Assembly: GCF_003290445.1 (NCBI RefSeq)
Contig: NZ_CP021781.1
Location: 1,984,001 to 2,048,000 of the forward strand
Source: Francisella adeliensis
Lineage (GTDB): Bacteria > Pseudomonadota > Gammaproteobacteria > Francisellales > Francisellaceae
Reading direction: 5' to 3'
Length of the DNA stretch: 64,000 bases
Position numbers and translations under genes: made by a program. Of this stretch, positions 37,202 to 46,774 are shown in pieces. The notes under the pieces are model-generated. The model ran no database searches and was not told the DNA's origin. It saw only the letters and a program-made list of their open reading frames with translations. Numbering within the stretch: position 1 is the first letter of the stretch; the number at the start of each line of letters is the position of its first letter.

Positions 37202-37431
37202 AATTACCACCTTACTTTATTTTTATTTAATTTTACCTTATCTGCATAGTAAGTAAAACATAAAATTTAAGGATCTCAACTAAAACACAAAAAATAATTA
37301 ATTTAAAATTGATTCAAGAAACATATTATTAATATTTATTGGATGTAACCCAAATATTTTACCTTTTTTTAAACTATGCTATAATCTTCGGGTTTCAATT
37401 TTAAAAAAGACTAAAACAAAGGATTTATAAG

Positions 37432-37755
37432 ATGCCATTTGTAGTTACAGAAAGCTGTATAAAGTGTAAGTATGGTGATTGCGTAGAAGTTTGTCCTGTA
37501 GATTGCTTCTACGAGGGTCCAAACATGCTTGTAATAAACCCTGATGAGTGTATTGATTGTGCCTTATGTGAACCTGAATGTCCTGTAGATGCTATAAAAT
37601 CAAGTGATGATTTAGGTGATCAAGAAGACATGATTGTTGAGTTAAATCGTGAGTTAGCAGCAGAATGGCCAAATATCGTTGAAAAATGCGAACCTTGTGA
37701 AGATGCTGACAATTGGGCTTCCGTCAAAGATAAACTCAAGCATCTTGAAAGATAA
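37432..37755 (+). CDS. fdxA: 7Fe-8S type ferredoxin FdxA
   Basis: The 107-residue cytosolic electron carrier has an N-terminal [18 protein letters not shown] and [16 protein letters not shown] pattern, which binds one 3Fe-4S and one 4Fe-4S cluster. The C-terminal extension [17 protein letters not shown] is typical of the FdxA/ferredoxin-1 group. AAAGGAT lies before the ATG. It stands alone. Confidence 0.93.
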   Translation: MPFVVTESCIKCKYGDCVEVCPVDCFYEGPNMLVINPDECIDCALCEPECPVDAIKSSDDLGDQEDMIVELNRELAAEWPNIVEKCEPCEDADNWASVKDKLKHLER

Positions 37756-37931
37756 TTACTCTTAACATATCTAAAATAAATAAAACTTCTTATTTCTAAT
37801 AATTTTCAAAATTACTATAGCTAAAAAAAGTGTTATAATACTACTTAATTATATTTGTGATGTTCGTATACAACATAACGAAAATCACTTGATTTGCTAC
37901 ATAAAAATAAATATAAATGGAGAATAACTTA

Positions 37932-38684
37932 ATGAAATCTTTTCTCAAAAAGATTTGGGCAGTATTTATGTGGGCAAGAATGTCGGCTTTTCAGCTTTAC
38001 TCTCTTGCGGTAATTGGTGGTAGTTGTATATTAATCAATATATTCGCCTTCTTTAAACTTCCATTATCTTGGCGGATGGCTGTTTGCTTTGTTTGGACTT
38101 ACTTATACTGGTTAGGAATGTTAGTATTCCTACAAGTTTTTGTCCGTGTTACAGGCAAAGAAAACATCGATAAAGACTATACATGCATATATGTTTCAAA
38201 ACACCAATCTATGCTAGAAACATTCATGTTTTATGGCTTTATAGGTAAATGTCATTTCATTATGAAAAAAGAACTTTTCGACGCTCCAATATTTGGTTCT
38301 GCAATGAAAAACTTAGGTAGTATTGCTATCGATAGAGATAAACCTAGAGAATCTCTAAAAAAAGTAGTCACTGATGGTAAAAAAAGCCTTGCTGAGGGCG
38401 TTAATGTAGTCATCTTCCCAGAAGGTACTCGAGTAGAAGTTGGTGAGTACCCTGATTTTCAACGCTCTGCGATGAAGCTAGCTACTGATGCAGATACTTT
38501 TATCATCCCAGTTGCTCATAACTTTGGAAGATTTTTCCCTAAAAGCTGGAACGACAATATAAAACCAGGTATTGCTAGAATGGACTTTGGTAAAAGAATA
38601 GATCCTAAAGATTATGATTCTAAAAGCCTAACAGCATACTGCCATGAAATAATTACTGCTAAAACTAAAGATTTCAAAGGGTAG
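37932..38684 (+). CDS. plsC: 1-acyl-sn-glycerol-3-phosphate acyltransferase (first copy)
   Basis: The protein acylates lysophosphatidate in membrane lipid synthesis. The 250-residue PlsC-family enzyme has two N-terminal membrane segments, VSKHQSMLETF (HX4E-type catalytic motif, here HQSMLE), IDRDKPRE, and FPEGTRVEVGE (substrate-binding FPEGTR). I start at ATG 37932 with GGAG 9 nt upstream; the ATG at 37917 contains that site. A paralogue follows after 10 nt. Confidence 0.9.
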   Translation: MKSFLKKIWAVFMWARMSAFQLYSLAVIGGSCILINIFAFFKLPLSWRMAVCFVWTYLYWLGMLVFLQVFVRVTGKENIDKDYTCIYVSKHQSMLETFMFYGFIGKCHFIMKKELFDAPIFGSAMKNLGSIAIDRDKPRESLKKVVTDGKKSLAEGVNVVIFPEGTRVEVGEYPDFQRSAMKLATDADTFIIPVAHNFGRFFPKSWNDNIKPGIARMDFGKRIDPKDYDSKSLTAYCHEIITAKTKDFKG

Positions 38685-38694
38685 TTTTAAATCT

Positions 38695-39438
38695 ATGAAA
38701 AAGATATTAAACTTTTTATTACTTGCAAGAATGAAAGTGTTCACTCTTTATGCTTACATTGCTCTAATGCTGTGTTGTATCTTGATGAATGTAGTTGGAG
38801 TGTTAGGTGCATCTCTAAGAGTCAGACTTTTTGTATGTTGGTTATGGTCATGTTTATATCGTCTTGGCGTGCTTGTGATTTTACAGATTTACGTAAAAAT
38901 TGAAGGCAAAGAAAATATCATTCCAGACAAACCATGTATTTATGTATCTAAACATCAATCAATGCTAGAAACATTTGTATTTTATGGGTTGATAAGTAAA
39001 TGTTGCTTTGTGATGAAACAAGAACTTTTAGAAAAACCTGTTTTCGGTAAAACAAATAAGTTTGCTGAAGCAATCGGAGTTGATAGAGAAAAGGGACTAT
39101 CTGCTATAAAAAAAGTTCTAGAAGAAGGTCAAGATAGAGTGAACAATAAAAAACTTAGTATTATTGTTTTCCCTGAAGGTACTAGAGTACCTGTTGGCGA
39201 GTATCCTAAGTTTCACCGTTCTGCAATGAAACTAGCTACAGTTACCAATGTTCCTGTAATTCCAGTTGCACATAATTTTGGCGTTTATTTTGGTCGCAAA
39301 AAAGGTGACTTCGTCAAACCAGGTATTGCTAGAATGTCTTTTGGTAAAGCTATTGATCCTAAAGATTATAGTGTTGCTGAGCTTACAGATCTTTGCTATG
39401 ACCTTATTACAGAAAAAACTAAAGCTTATGGTGGATAA
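38695..39438 (+). CDS. 1-acyl-sn-glycerol-3-phosphate acyltransferase (second copy)
   Basis: The 247-residue tandem paralogue of the gene before it has the same elements: VSKHQSMLETF, VDREKGLSA and FPEGTRVPVGE. The two differ mainly in the membrane segments. Duplicates of this kind may prefer different chain lengths, fitting Francisella lipids with mixed acyl lengths, but nothing in the sequence proves it. GTAGTTTTAAATCT precedes the start without a strong Shine-Dalgarno, so translation may be coupled to the first copy. Confidence 0.88.
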   Translation: MKKILNFLLLARMKVFTLYAYIALMLCCILMNVVGVLGASLRVRLFVCWLWSCLYRLGVLVILQIYVKIEGKENIIPDKPCIYVSKHQSMLETFVFYGLISKCCFVMKQELLEKPVFGKTNKFAEAIGVDREKGLSAIKKVLEEGQDRVNNKKLSIIVFPEGTRVPVGEYPKFHRSAMKLATVTNVPVIPVAHNFGVYFGRKKGDFVKPGIARMSFGKAIDPKDYSVAELTDLCYDLITEKTKAYGG

Positions 39439-39439
39439 G

Positions 39440-40147
39440 TTAACCCAGCCTAAAATCAACGATTATAGGGTTATGATCAGATATTTTCTGGCAATTTAAA
39501 ACCTTTGCTTTTTCTAAATACAAGTCTCTATATAAAACAAAATCCAAATGGTTTTTTTGAAAAGATTTCACAAGCTCAGGTTCATCTAGAAAAGCTATTT
39601 TAAAACCAAACTCACGACAAAAATCTTTAATAAGTTTAACCCTAACTCGATTCCAGGTATTAAAGTCTCCAGCTATTATGATAGGGAGACTTTTTTGTTT
39701 AAGACCAATTAGCTCCTTTATCTTTTCAAACTCATACTCATAAACCTTGTTACTTTTAAAATTTATTGCATGAACATTTACTACAATTACTTTCTGACCA
39801 TTTACCTCTAAATGACTGATTAATGATGCTTTGTGTGTGTTTATAACTGACTCTTTATGAGTTGTTAAAACTTTAACACTTTTAATTGTAGAAAACTTAG
39901 AGACTGTAGCTACCCCGTAATTTTTATTTTTTAAAACTATATTTGACGCGAAATTAACATCAAAAGAATCTATTGGAAAACTAGATTTATCATGATTGAC
40001 GACCTCTTGAAAACAAAAAATATCTATAGCATGCTTGAAGTAAATGCTCTCGATAAAATCAGTAAAGACTTCTGGTCTCTTATGATCAACCTTAAAAGCA
40101 TTCCAGCTCATAAGTGAAAAAGTATTTTTACTAGAACTCTCAAACAT
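39440..40147 (-). CDS. Endonuclease/exonuclease/phosphatase-family protein
   Basis: The 235-residue protein has the EEP fold marks: SLMSWNAFKV (first strand Asn), DIFCFQEV (catalytic Glu), VNVHAIN, IIAGDFNTWNRVR (GDFN) and ISDHNPIIVDF (SDHxP). This is a metal-dependent phosphoesterase, either a DNase or a phosphatase. No signal peptide, so it is cytosolic. The stop overlaps the end region of the convergent acyltransferase by a single-base gap. Confidence 0.87.
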   Translation of the reverse strand: MFESSSKNTFSLMSWNAFKVDHKRPEVFTDFIESIYFKHAIDIFCFQEVVNHDKSSFPIDSFDVNFASNIVLKNKNYGVATVSKFSTIKSVKVLTTHKESVINTHKASLISHLEVNGQKVIVVNVHAINFKSNKVYEYEFEKIKELIGLKQKSLPIIIAGDFNTWNRVRVKLIKDFCREFGFKIAFLDEPELVKSFQKNHLDFVLYRDLYLEKAKVLNCQKISDHNPIIVDFRLG

Positions 40148-40266
40148 CTGATAAACTTAAATATCAACTATATAAATCATTATATATAAAAAAAACACAT
40201 TAAGAAATTTAGTAATTAACTTAACTGTTGTAAAATTATTGTTATCAAACTTCAATTTAAGAGATT

Positions 40267-40773
40267 ATGTACAGTTTCTCATTACGGATATTACACAAAA
40301 TATTAGCAATTTTTATAGTTTTACAACTTTTGGTGGGGTTTGGATTTGAATGGGGATTCTTCGAATCTAAACAAATTATTACTTTGCATAAATCTTTTGG
40401 TCTCTGTATTTTCTTTATCGTTATTCTGACAATTATCGTAAAGATTGTTAGTGATAAACCACCATACTCACCTGCATTACCATTATGGCAATATATAGTT
40501 GCAAAAATCACTCACCTTGGTCTTTACATTTGTATCATGGGTATGTGCTTATCAGGTCTTGTAGGATCAATACTAATGGGGTACCCATGGAAAATATTCT
40601 TTGTAATACCATTTCCAAATTTCCTACCAACAAACCAAAGTCTTGGTTGGGAGATATTTAGTTATCACAGTGTTTTTGCAACAGTCTTAGGCCTATTAGT
40701 TACACTTCATATCTTAGCCGCTCTTTATCATCAATTTATTCTAAAAGATGGACTTTTATCAAGAATGAAGTAG
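40267..40773 (+). CDS. Cytochrome b561
   Basis: The 168-residue membrane protein has four hydrophobic segments and histidines placed for two b hemes: LRILHKILA, TLHKSFGLCIF, YHSVFATVLGLLVTLHILAALYHQF. It should move electrons between quinol and a periplasmic acceptor. Family and length (about 170-180) agree. It stands alone. Confidence 0.87.
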   Translation: MYSFSLRILHKILAIFIVLQLLVGFGFEWGFFESKQIITLHKSFGLCIFFIVILTIIVKIVSDKPPYSPALPLWQYIVAKITHLGLYICIMGMCLSGLVGSILMGYPWKIFFVIPFPNFLPTNQSLGWEIFSYHSVFATVLGLLVTLHILAALYHQFILKDGLLSRMK

Positions 40774-40885
40774 CAGATAAAAACATCCTAATACAAACTA
40801 CTTAAAACATTGACTATTCTAAAAAGTCGTTATAATATCTCTAATGAATTTAAACAAAATATATAGGCCTGGGGATTTAATAGTT

Positions 40886-41281
40886 ATGAATATGAAAAAA
40901 ATTGTAATTGCTGGAGTTTTAGCGGTATCTGTACTATCACTAAATAGCTGTTGGTTAATAGTTGCTGGCGCTGCTGGCGCTGGTACTGTTGCTTATGTTC
41001 AAGGTAAATACTCCATGAATCTAAATGGAAGCATTAAAGATGTATATAATGCTGCAATTGAAGCTGCTCAAAGTAATGATAATTATGTTATAAGCAAAAA
41101 AACTATTACTCCTACCACTGCTTCTGTTAACGGTAGTACCAAAGTTGACCCTACTGACTTTAGTATAAGTATTGAAAAACTTACCGATAAGGCTTCTAAA
41201 GTCACTATTAAATTTGGTACTTTTGGTGATCGTGCTGCCTCTGAAGCTCTTATGAATAAAATTCAAGAAAACTTATCATAA
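40886..41281 (+). CDS. DUF3568-type lipoprotein (array member 1)
   Basis: The 131-residue lipoprotein is the first of four tandem relatives. The lipobox is LSLNSC, followed by a Gly/Ala-rich segment, then GxYSMNLNGSIKDVYNAAIEA and the family end motif VTIKFGTFGDRAASEALMNKIQ. I start at ATG 40886 (GGGGA about 10 nt upstream) so that the signal peptide is of normal length. This family is common in Francisella; function unknown. Confidence 0.82.
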   Translation: MNMKKIVIAGVLAVSVLSLNSCWLIVAGAAGAGTVAYVQGKYSMNLNGSIKDVYNAAIEAAQSNDNYVISKKTITPTTASVNGSTKVDPTDFSISIEKLTDKASKVTIKFGTFGDRAASEALMNKIQENLS

Positions 41282-41302
41282 TTAAGGTGAGATTAATCAA
41301 AT

Positions 41303-41710
41303 ATGAAACACTCTAAAAAATTATTATCTATTTTAATTTTATGTTTATCAACACTAGGTTTAAATGGCTGTATTGTTGCTGCTTTAGTTGTTGGTGGTGG
41401 TTCTGTAGCATATATTGATGGCGAATACTCAATGAATATGGAAGGTAATTATAAAGATATCTATAAAGCTGCTCTAAAAGCTGTAAATGATAATAATGAT
41501 TATGTTCTTGTATCTAAAAGTCTAAGTACGGATGGTTCTCAAAGTAGTGCTGACATAGATGGTGCAACAAAGATTGATAGTACTAGTTTTACTATTAAAA
41601 TATCTTACTTAACTGACAAAGCTTCAAAAGTGACTATAAAATTTGGTACTTTTGGTGATCAAGCTATGTCTACAGAGTTAATGAATCAGATTCAAAAAAA
41701 TGCTAGCTAA
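41303..41710 (+). CDS. DUF3568-type lipoprotein (array member 2)
   Basis: The 135-residue lipoprotein has lipobox LGLNGC. It is closest to member 1 (YSMNMEGNYKDIYKAALKA, then KVTIKFGTFGDQAMSTELM). It starts 21 nt after the first, behind AAGGTGAG. Together the four copies look like a duplicated family expressed as one operon and anchored in the membrane facing the periplasm. Confidence 0.82.
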   Translation: MKHSKKLLSILILCLSTLGLNGCIVAALVVGGGSVAYIDGEYSMNMEGNYKDIYKAALKAVNDNNDYVLVSKSLSTDGSQSSADIDGATKIDSTSFTIKISYLTDKASKVTIKFGTFGDQAMSTELMNQIQKNAS

Positions 41711-41719
41711 ACAAACAAA

Positions 41720-42151
41720 ATGAAACTTGTTAAAAAAGCTTACTTATTCTTACTTATCCCATTGTTTGTTTTACCTCTAAACAGCTGTTTTCTTGCTGCA
41801 ATATCTATCGGTGACCAGACTACAAACTACATTGATGGTGTTTACATTATAGAGATGCAAGGTAGTTATAAAGATATATATAACGCTTCTATAGAAACTC
41901 TTGGCAATAAAAACAACTATAAATTAGTAGGTTCTACCAATAGCGGTGAAAATGCTCTTATTGAAGGAATAACTAAAACAGACCCTACTGACTTTTATAT
42001 AAAAATCGAACCAACATCAAAAGATACCTTCTTGATGACTATTAAATTTGGTGAGTTTGGTGATCAAGCAAAATCTTCAACATTGATGGATAAAATCCAA
42101 GAAACTTTAAACCGCAATATTCCCAACATAAACTATAATGAAGAAACTTAA
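41720..42151 (+). CDS. DUF3568-type lipoprotein (array member 3)
   Basis: The 143-residue member has lipobox LPLNSC. The core YIIEMQGSYKDIYNASIET and the end MTIKFGEFGDQAKSSTLMDKIQETL are conserved, but the middle has diverged, and it carries an extra C-terminal tail (RNIPNINYNEET). It has no strong Shine-Dalgarno (CAAACAAA before the ATG), which suggests coupled translation. Its end overlaps member 4 by 14 nt. Confidence 0.8.
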   Translation: MKLVKKAYLFLLIPLFVLPLNSCFLAAISIGDQTTNYIDGVYIIEMQGSYKDIYNASIETLGNKNNYKLVGSTNSGENALIEGITKTDPTDFYIKIEPTSKDTFLMTIKFGEFGDQAKSSTLMDKIQETLNRNIPNINYNEET

Positions 42152-42533
42152 ATTCATCTGTCTAGCACTATTTGTAACTACTATGCTAAACAGCTGTGTA
42201 GTAACAGCATTACTAATAGGCACTGCTATCGTAGCTGGTGGGGCTGTTTATTATATAAACGGTTACTACATAATAGAAGTACCTAAAGATATTCGTACAG
42301 TATATAATGCTACTATTAAAGCAATACAAGCAAATAATGACTATAAATTAGACAGTCAAACATACTCTTCTAAAAAAGCTTATGTCGTTGCGAACCTTGG
42401 TTCTGAAAAGGTCTATATAACTCTGTCAGATCTTGATGGTAAATCAACAGAGATAAAAATTAGGGTAGGTACTCTAGGAGATGAAGATAAATCTGCTAAG
42501 TTAGCAAACTTAATTACTAAAAATATTACATAA
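42138..42533 (+). CDS. DUF3568-type lipoprotein (array member 4)
   Basis: The 131-residue member has lipobox TMLNSC. It is the most divergent: the FGTFGDQ motif is reduced to VGTLGDEDKSAKLANLI, but YIIEVPKDIRTVYNATIKAIQ still aligns. The start lies inside the end of member 3. Likely the last gene of the lipoprotein operon, since clcA begins 92 nt further on. Confidence 0.78.
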   Translation: MKKLKFICLALFVTTMLNSCVVTALLIGTAIVAGGAVYYINGYYIIEVPKDIRTVYNATIKAIQANNDYKLDSQTYSSKKAYVVANLGSEKVYITLSDLDGKSTEIKIRVGTLGDEDKSAKLANLITKNIT

Positions 42534-42625
42534 CTTATAATATTTATATATATATCTGGTTTACTGTTTTTATATTTAAGCTTTGAATGTATAATCTCTG
42601 CATACAAACCTTATAGTAGCATCCT

Positions 42626-44020
42626 ATGAGTAACAAAGTTTTCGATACATATTATAAAAACAACCGACACATATGGGTGCTTGTGTTTTGTGGTGCTCTT
42701 TTAGGCGTTATTGTTGGCCTTGTTGGCACATCTTTCCAACTATTGTTAACAGCCATAGGCGATAGTAAAGAGTTCTTATTTTCTCTATGTGGCGATAATA
42801 TTTATTTACAAATTATTGTTTCTATTACCATAACTATGAGTATGGTATTTATATCTCTATACATTGTAAGAAAATTTGCTAAAGAGGCTGGTGGTAGCGG
42901 TATACAGGAAGTCGAAGGTACCTTAAAAGGCTGCCGTAAACTTAGAGCTCGCGTTGCTCCTGTAAAGTTTATTAGTGGCCTTTTTTCTTTAGGGTCAGGT
43001 CTAAGCCTTGGTAAAGAAGGTCCATCTATCCATATTGCTGCTGCTGTAGCTCAACTCTTTGTTGATAAATTTAAACTAACTAAAAAGTACGCTAATGCCC
43101 TTATCTCAGCAGGTGCTGGCGCTGGTTTAGCTGCAGCATTTAATACCCCGATTTCAGGTATTCTTTTTGTTATAGAAGAAATGAATAGAAAGTTCAGGTT
43201 TAGCGTAACAGCTATTAAATGTGTGATTATTGCCTGTATTGCAAGTACTATTGTTTCTAGAGCAATTATAGGCAACCCTCCTGCCATACGCATAGAAACT
43301 TTCTCAGCGGTTCCTCAAAACACTCTTTGGTTGTTTATGGTTCTAGGTATACTTTTTGGGTATTTTGGTTTGATTTTTAACAAACTTATAATAAAAGTCG
43401 CAAACTTTTTTTCTGAAGGGTCTCGCAAAAGATATTGGGTTTTAGTAGCTATTGTTTGTATAATTTTTGGTATCGGCGTTGTACTATCACCAAACTCTGT
43501 AGGTGGTGGTTATATCGTTATAGCAAACTCTCTTGATGATAATGTCCCTATAAAAATGCTAGTTGCTTTGTTTGTGTTGAGATTTATTGGTGTGATATTT
43601 TCTTATGGTACTGGTGTAACTGGTGGTATTTTTGCACCAATGATTGCTCTAGGTACTGTTTTTGGACTAGCTTATGGAATGGGTGTAAACGAGCTATTTC
43701 CTCAATATAACGTAGAAGCAGGTGTATTTGCAGTTGCCGGTATGAGCGCCCTATTTACAGCTACAGTAGGTGCTCCTTTAACAGGTATAATACTTGTGGT
43801 TGAAATGACCTGGAACTACCAATTGCTGCTTCCTTTAATGATAACTTGCTTTAGTGCATCCATGCTGACATATATTCACCATCAAAAACCTATCTATGAT
43901 ACTCTTCTAAGAAGAACTATTTCTAACGAAAGAAAACAACAGGTGAAAGAAAAAAATGAGCGAAATTCAAAAGCATCTACAGAGCCTAAAGAAGACTCTC
44001 TCGGCGAAGAAAAAATATAA
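42626..44020 (+). CDS. clcA: ClC-family chloride/proton antiporter or channel
   Basis: The 464-residue membrane protein has about 10-12 helices. GSGIQEVEG (selectivity filter region), GKEGPSIHI with the gating Glu, and IEEMNRKFR with a Glu at the position of the proton Glu of E. coli ClcA suggest an exchanger, not a passive channel. GVTGGIFAPM is the third pore element. The last 65 nt overlap the carboxypeptidase gene in another frame, so its hydrophilic tail is shared coding DNA. Confidence 0.9.
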   Translation: MSNKVFDTYYKNNRHIWVLVFCGALLGVIVGLVGTSFQLLLTAIGDSKEFLFSLCGDNIYLQIIVSITITMSMVFISLYIVRKFAKEAGGSGIQEVEGTLKGCRKLRARVAPVKFISGLFSLGSGLSLGKEGPSIHIAAAVAQLFVDKFKLTKKYANALISAGAGAGLAAAFNTPISGILFVIEEMNRKFRFSVTAIKCVIIACIASTIVSRAIIGNPPAIRIETFSAVPQNTLWLFMVLGILFGYFGLIFNKLIIKVANFFSEGSRKRYWVLVAIVCIIFGIGVVLSPNSVGGGYIVIANSLDDNVPIKMLVALFVLRFIGVIFSYGTGVTGGIFAPMIALGTVFGLAYGMGVNELFPQYNVEAGVFAVAGMSALFTATVGAPLTGIILVVEMTWNYQLLLPLMITCFSASMLTYIHHQKPIYDTLLRRTISNERKQQVKEKNERNSKASTEPKEDSLGEEKI

Positions 44021-45458
44021 TCATGTAATTTCATTAATGCACTGGGATCTTGAAACAGAAGCTCCTAAAAACTCTGTAAATACCACATCTGAAGTTATTG
44101 GTTTTTTTAGTGAAAAAATTTATGAATTGACTAATAACAAAGATTTTATCAAAAGCTTAAACATTTTAAATGCAAACTCTTCCAAGCTTAATGATGTAGA
44201 TAAAAGAATAGTATATCTGACAAGTAAAGAGCAAAATAAATTATGCAAAATTCCAAAAGATACGTATGTCGAGTACAATCAACTTATTTCAAGGGCTCAA
44301 AACATTTGGGCTGAAGCTCGCCAGGAAAATGACTTTGAAAAATTTGCTCCATACTTAGAAAAAATCATAGTATATCAAAAGAATTATGCTCTTTTAATCG
44401 GAGATCCAAATCACTCGTATAATGTTGTACTTGATGATTATGAGGAGAATATGACTGTAGAAAAACTTGAACCTTTTTTTAAAGAATTGAAAGCCAAGAT
44501 TGTGCCATTATTAGAAAAAATCAAAAAATCTCAGCAGGTCGATATATCATGCCTAACTAAAAATTACGATATAGAAGATCAAAAGAGCTATTCTAAAAAA
44601 ATAGCTAAACAATTAGGTTTTAACTTTGATAGTGGTTTACTTAAAGAAAGCGCTCACCCTTTTACACTAAACTTTAACAAATATGATGTGCGTATGACTA
44701 CCCGTTATATTGAAGATTTATTTAGCTCATCACTATTTAGTACAATTCACGAAACAGGTCATGCACTTTATGAACAAAATATCGGAGATGATATCTATAA
44801 TACGATATTAGGGACTGGTGTGAGTCTTGGTATACATGAATCACAATCCCGCTTCTATGAAAACCTAATAGGCAAAAACAAAGCTTTTTGGCTAAAAAAT
44901 TATAATGAGTTACAAACTATATTCCCAGAAAATTTAGCAAACACAACTGTTGAAGAGTTTTATAAAGCTGCAAATTTTGTAGCTCCTAGCTTAATACGCG
45001 TAGAAGCTGATGAGCTAACTTACTCTTTGCATATACTTGTACGTTATGAAATTGAAAAAGAAATTTTTGAAAAAGATATTCCTGTAGCTGAACTACCAAA
45101 ACTATGGAATGAAAAGTACGAAAAGTACCTAGGTATAACGCCTGATAATAATACTAACGGCATACTTCAAGATGTGCATTGGGCTGCTGGGCTTTTTGGC
45201 TATTTCCCAACTTATGCTTTAGGTAGTGCTTATGCTTCACAATTTTTCCATTACATGAGTAAAAAATTTGATGTAAACAAATCTATAGAAGATGATAATT
45301 TACAACCAATTCTTACTTATCTTACAAAGCACATTCATCAGTATGGCTGCCTAAAAAAAGCTGATGAACTTGTCAAAAATATGTGTGGTGAACAATTAAA
45401 TTCAGACTATTATATAAACTATCTTGAAAATAAGTTTTCTGAAATATACCGTTTATAA
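43956..45458 (+). CDS. Carboxypeptidase Taq family metallopeptidase (M32)
   Basis: The 500-residue cytosolic zinc carboxypeptidase has TIHETGHALYEQ (HExxH) with GIHESQSRFYE about 30 residues later supplying the next Glu ligand, DVHWAAGLFGYFP near the end, and LMHWDLETEAP at the start. Length is normal (about 500). AGGTGAAAG precedes the ATG, which lies within clcA; the 65-nt overlap couples the two genes. It should trim C-terminal residues from peptides. Confidence 0.92.
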   Translation: MSEIQKHLQSLKKTLSAKKKYNHVISLMHWDLETEAPKNSVNTTSEVIGFFSEKIYELTNNKDFIKSLNILNANSSKLNDVDKRIVYLTSKEQNKLCKIPKDTYVEYNQLISRAQNIWAEARQENDFEKFAPYLEKIIVYQKNYALLIGDPNHSYNVVLDDYEENMTVEKLEPFFKELKAKIVPLLEKIKKSQQVDISCLTKNYDIEDQKSYSKKIAKQLGFNFDSGLLKESAHPFTLNFNKYDVRMTTRYIEDLFSSSLFSTIHETGHALYEQNIGDDIYNTILGTGVSLGIHESQSRFYENLIGKNKAFWLKNYNELQTIFPENLANTTVEEFYKAANFVAPSLIRVEADELTYSLHILVRYEIEKEIFEKDIPVAELPKLWNEKYEKYLGITPDNNTNGILQDVHWAAGLFGYFPTYALGSAYASQFFHYMSKKFDVNKSIEDDNLQPILTYLTKHIHQYGCLKKADELVKNMCGEQLNSDYYINYLENKFSEIYRL

Positions 45459-45541
45459 AACAGTATCAAAACTTGAATAAAAAGATAAAAATACATAACA
45501 TATAATCAAAACATAGATGACTTCTAACAAGGACAAATAAC

Positions 45542-45958
45542 ATGAAAAAACTACTTTTATGTACAATACTAGCAACAACCTCTATCTGCTTTGCTGCTGA
45601 AACTCAACAAGATATATCGATAGATATGCCAACAAGCGCATCAAGTGTCAACACACAACAAATTACTACCAAAAAAGCTCCAAAAACAATGGACTCTATG
45701 CCAATAAATAAAAACTTTGATAAAAATGATGTACAACCAATTGATCAGCCAAAACAACCTGAACAATTGGTTGGATCAAATTCAGCAACTTGGACACCAA
45801 AATATTTAGAGATCAAAGGTTTCAAAAACTGCTTAAGTGTGCAAGAGTATCGTGGTTGGGAAGGTTACTGTATGCCAGAGAAAAAAACTGATAAATGTCC
45901 CAAAGATTCTTGGAAATCTTTACAAAAAATGAATTTAGTACCTTGTGCTAAAGGTTAA
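45542..45958 (+). CDS. Exported Cys-containing protein of unknown function
   Basis: The 138-residue protein has a signal peptide (KLLLCTILATTSICFA-AE). A Gln/Pro/Lys-rich linker (about 20-80) is followed by a compact C-terminal region with WTPKYLEIKGFKNCLS, GWEGYCMPEKK, KCPKDSW and VPCAKG: four cysteines, probably two disulfides. It resembles a small periplasmic or surface module after a spacer. No family recognised. AAGGAC lies before the ATG. Confidence 0.6.
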   Translation: MKKLLLCTILATTSICFAAETQQDISIDMPTSASSVNTQQITTKKAPKTMDSMPINKNFDKNDVQPIDQPKQPEQLVGSNSATWTPKYLEIKGFKNCLSVQEYRGWEGYCMPEKKTDKCPKDSWKSLQKMNLVPCAKG

Positions 45959-45963
45959 TAACC

Positions 45964-46659
45964 TTAAAACTTATGGTTTTGTTTTATTTTAAATCTATAT
46001 ACCATCAGTATTATAATTCCTACAAATATTGGCAATAATACTGATGGAAAGAGCATTAGCGTGTAGTTATTTCCAGAAATTTCAACCCATAGTACGCCAA
46101 CAGCATTGCCTAAAATAAATACTGCCATACATGTAAAATAAAAAGGTATTTTCCAGATATTACTTTTATCTCCTTTTAAAACTTTACCTATCTCGATACC
46201 AAAGTCCGTAGTAGTCCCTGTCATATGAGTTGTACGTGCAAAGCCTCCAAAAAAAAGTGTAGTAAAACTATTTTGCATTCCCATTGCCATCGCTAAGAAT
46301 AGATCATCAATAACTCTAGTGTTGCTAAAAACATCTATTAAAATCGTTCCTGTAAGCATAATAGCACTTTGTAGCACAAGTGATTTTGTATGGTTTTCTG
46401 AGACTACATAAGCAGGTGTTTTTATTATCGCACCATTGATAGCTGAACCTATAATAAAACCACAAACCAATACTGCTACTTTATATGCAAAAAGTAAATC
46501 CGCATCAGCTATACTATGCCCTAAAATTCTTAAGTTACCTGACATTACTGCAACACTGGCACCAAATGAATTATATAAAACAACACTATCAACCCAACCT
46601 GAGTTAAATATCAATATAACAGTTATAAAATATGTAAAAGCTAATCTTTTTGTGAACAT
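45964..46659 (-). CDS. DUF1275 (YoaK-type) membrane protein
   Basis: The 231-residue protein has about six hydrophobic segments. The N-terminus has GWVDSVVLYNSFGASVAVMSGNL (YoaK signature: G-x-x-D, then SGN), and the middle has AMGMQNSFTTLF and TTHMTGTTTDFGIEIG, also typical. Function is unknown; some members have been linked to transport. Convergent with the Cys-rich exported protein. Confidence 0.82.
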   Translation of the reverse strand: MFTKRLAFTYFITVILIFNSGWVDSVVLYNSFGASVAVMSGNLRILGHSIADADLLFAYKVAVLVCGFIIGSAINGAIIKTPAYVVSENHTKSLVLQSAIMLTGTILIDVFSNTRVIDDLFLAMAMGMQNSFTTLFFGGFARTTHMTGTTTDFGIEIGKVLKGDKSNIWKIPFYFTCMAVFILGNAVGVLWVEISGNNYTLMLFPSVLLPIFVGIIILMVYRFKIKQNHKF

Positions 46660-46774
46660 TTTCTAAATTTCAATATTTATTTTAAGAACCATTATATAGT
46701 TTTTCTTTTTAATTATCCTATCTTTTCATACAGTGTAGGGCTACAATAAATAACAAGCTATAAGTAAGAAAGAT

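Noticed and set aside
45945-45962. Palindrome AAGGTTAATAACCTT between convergent genes as a terminator
   Set aside because: Stem is short and AT-rich and lacks a proper T-run on either strand.
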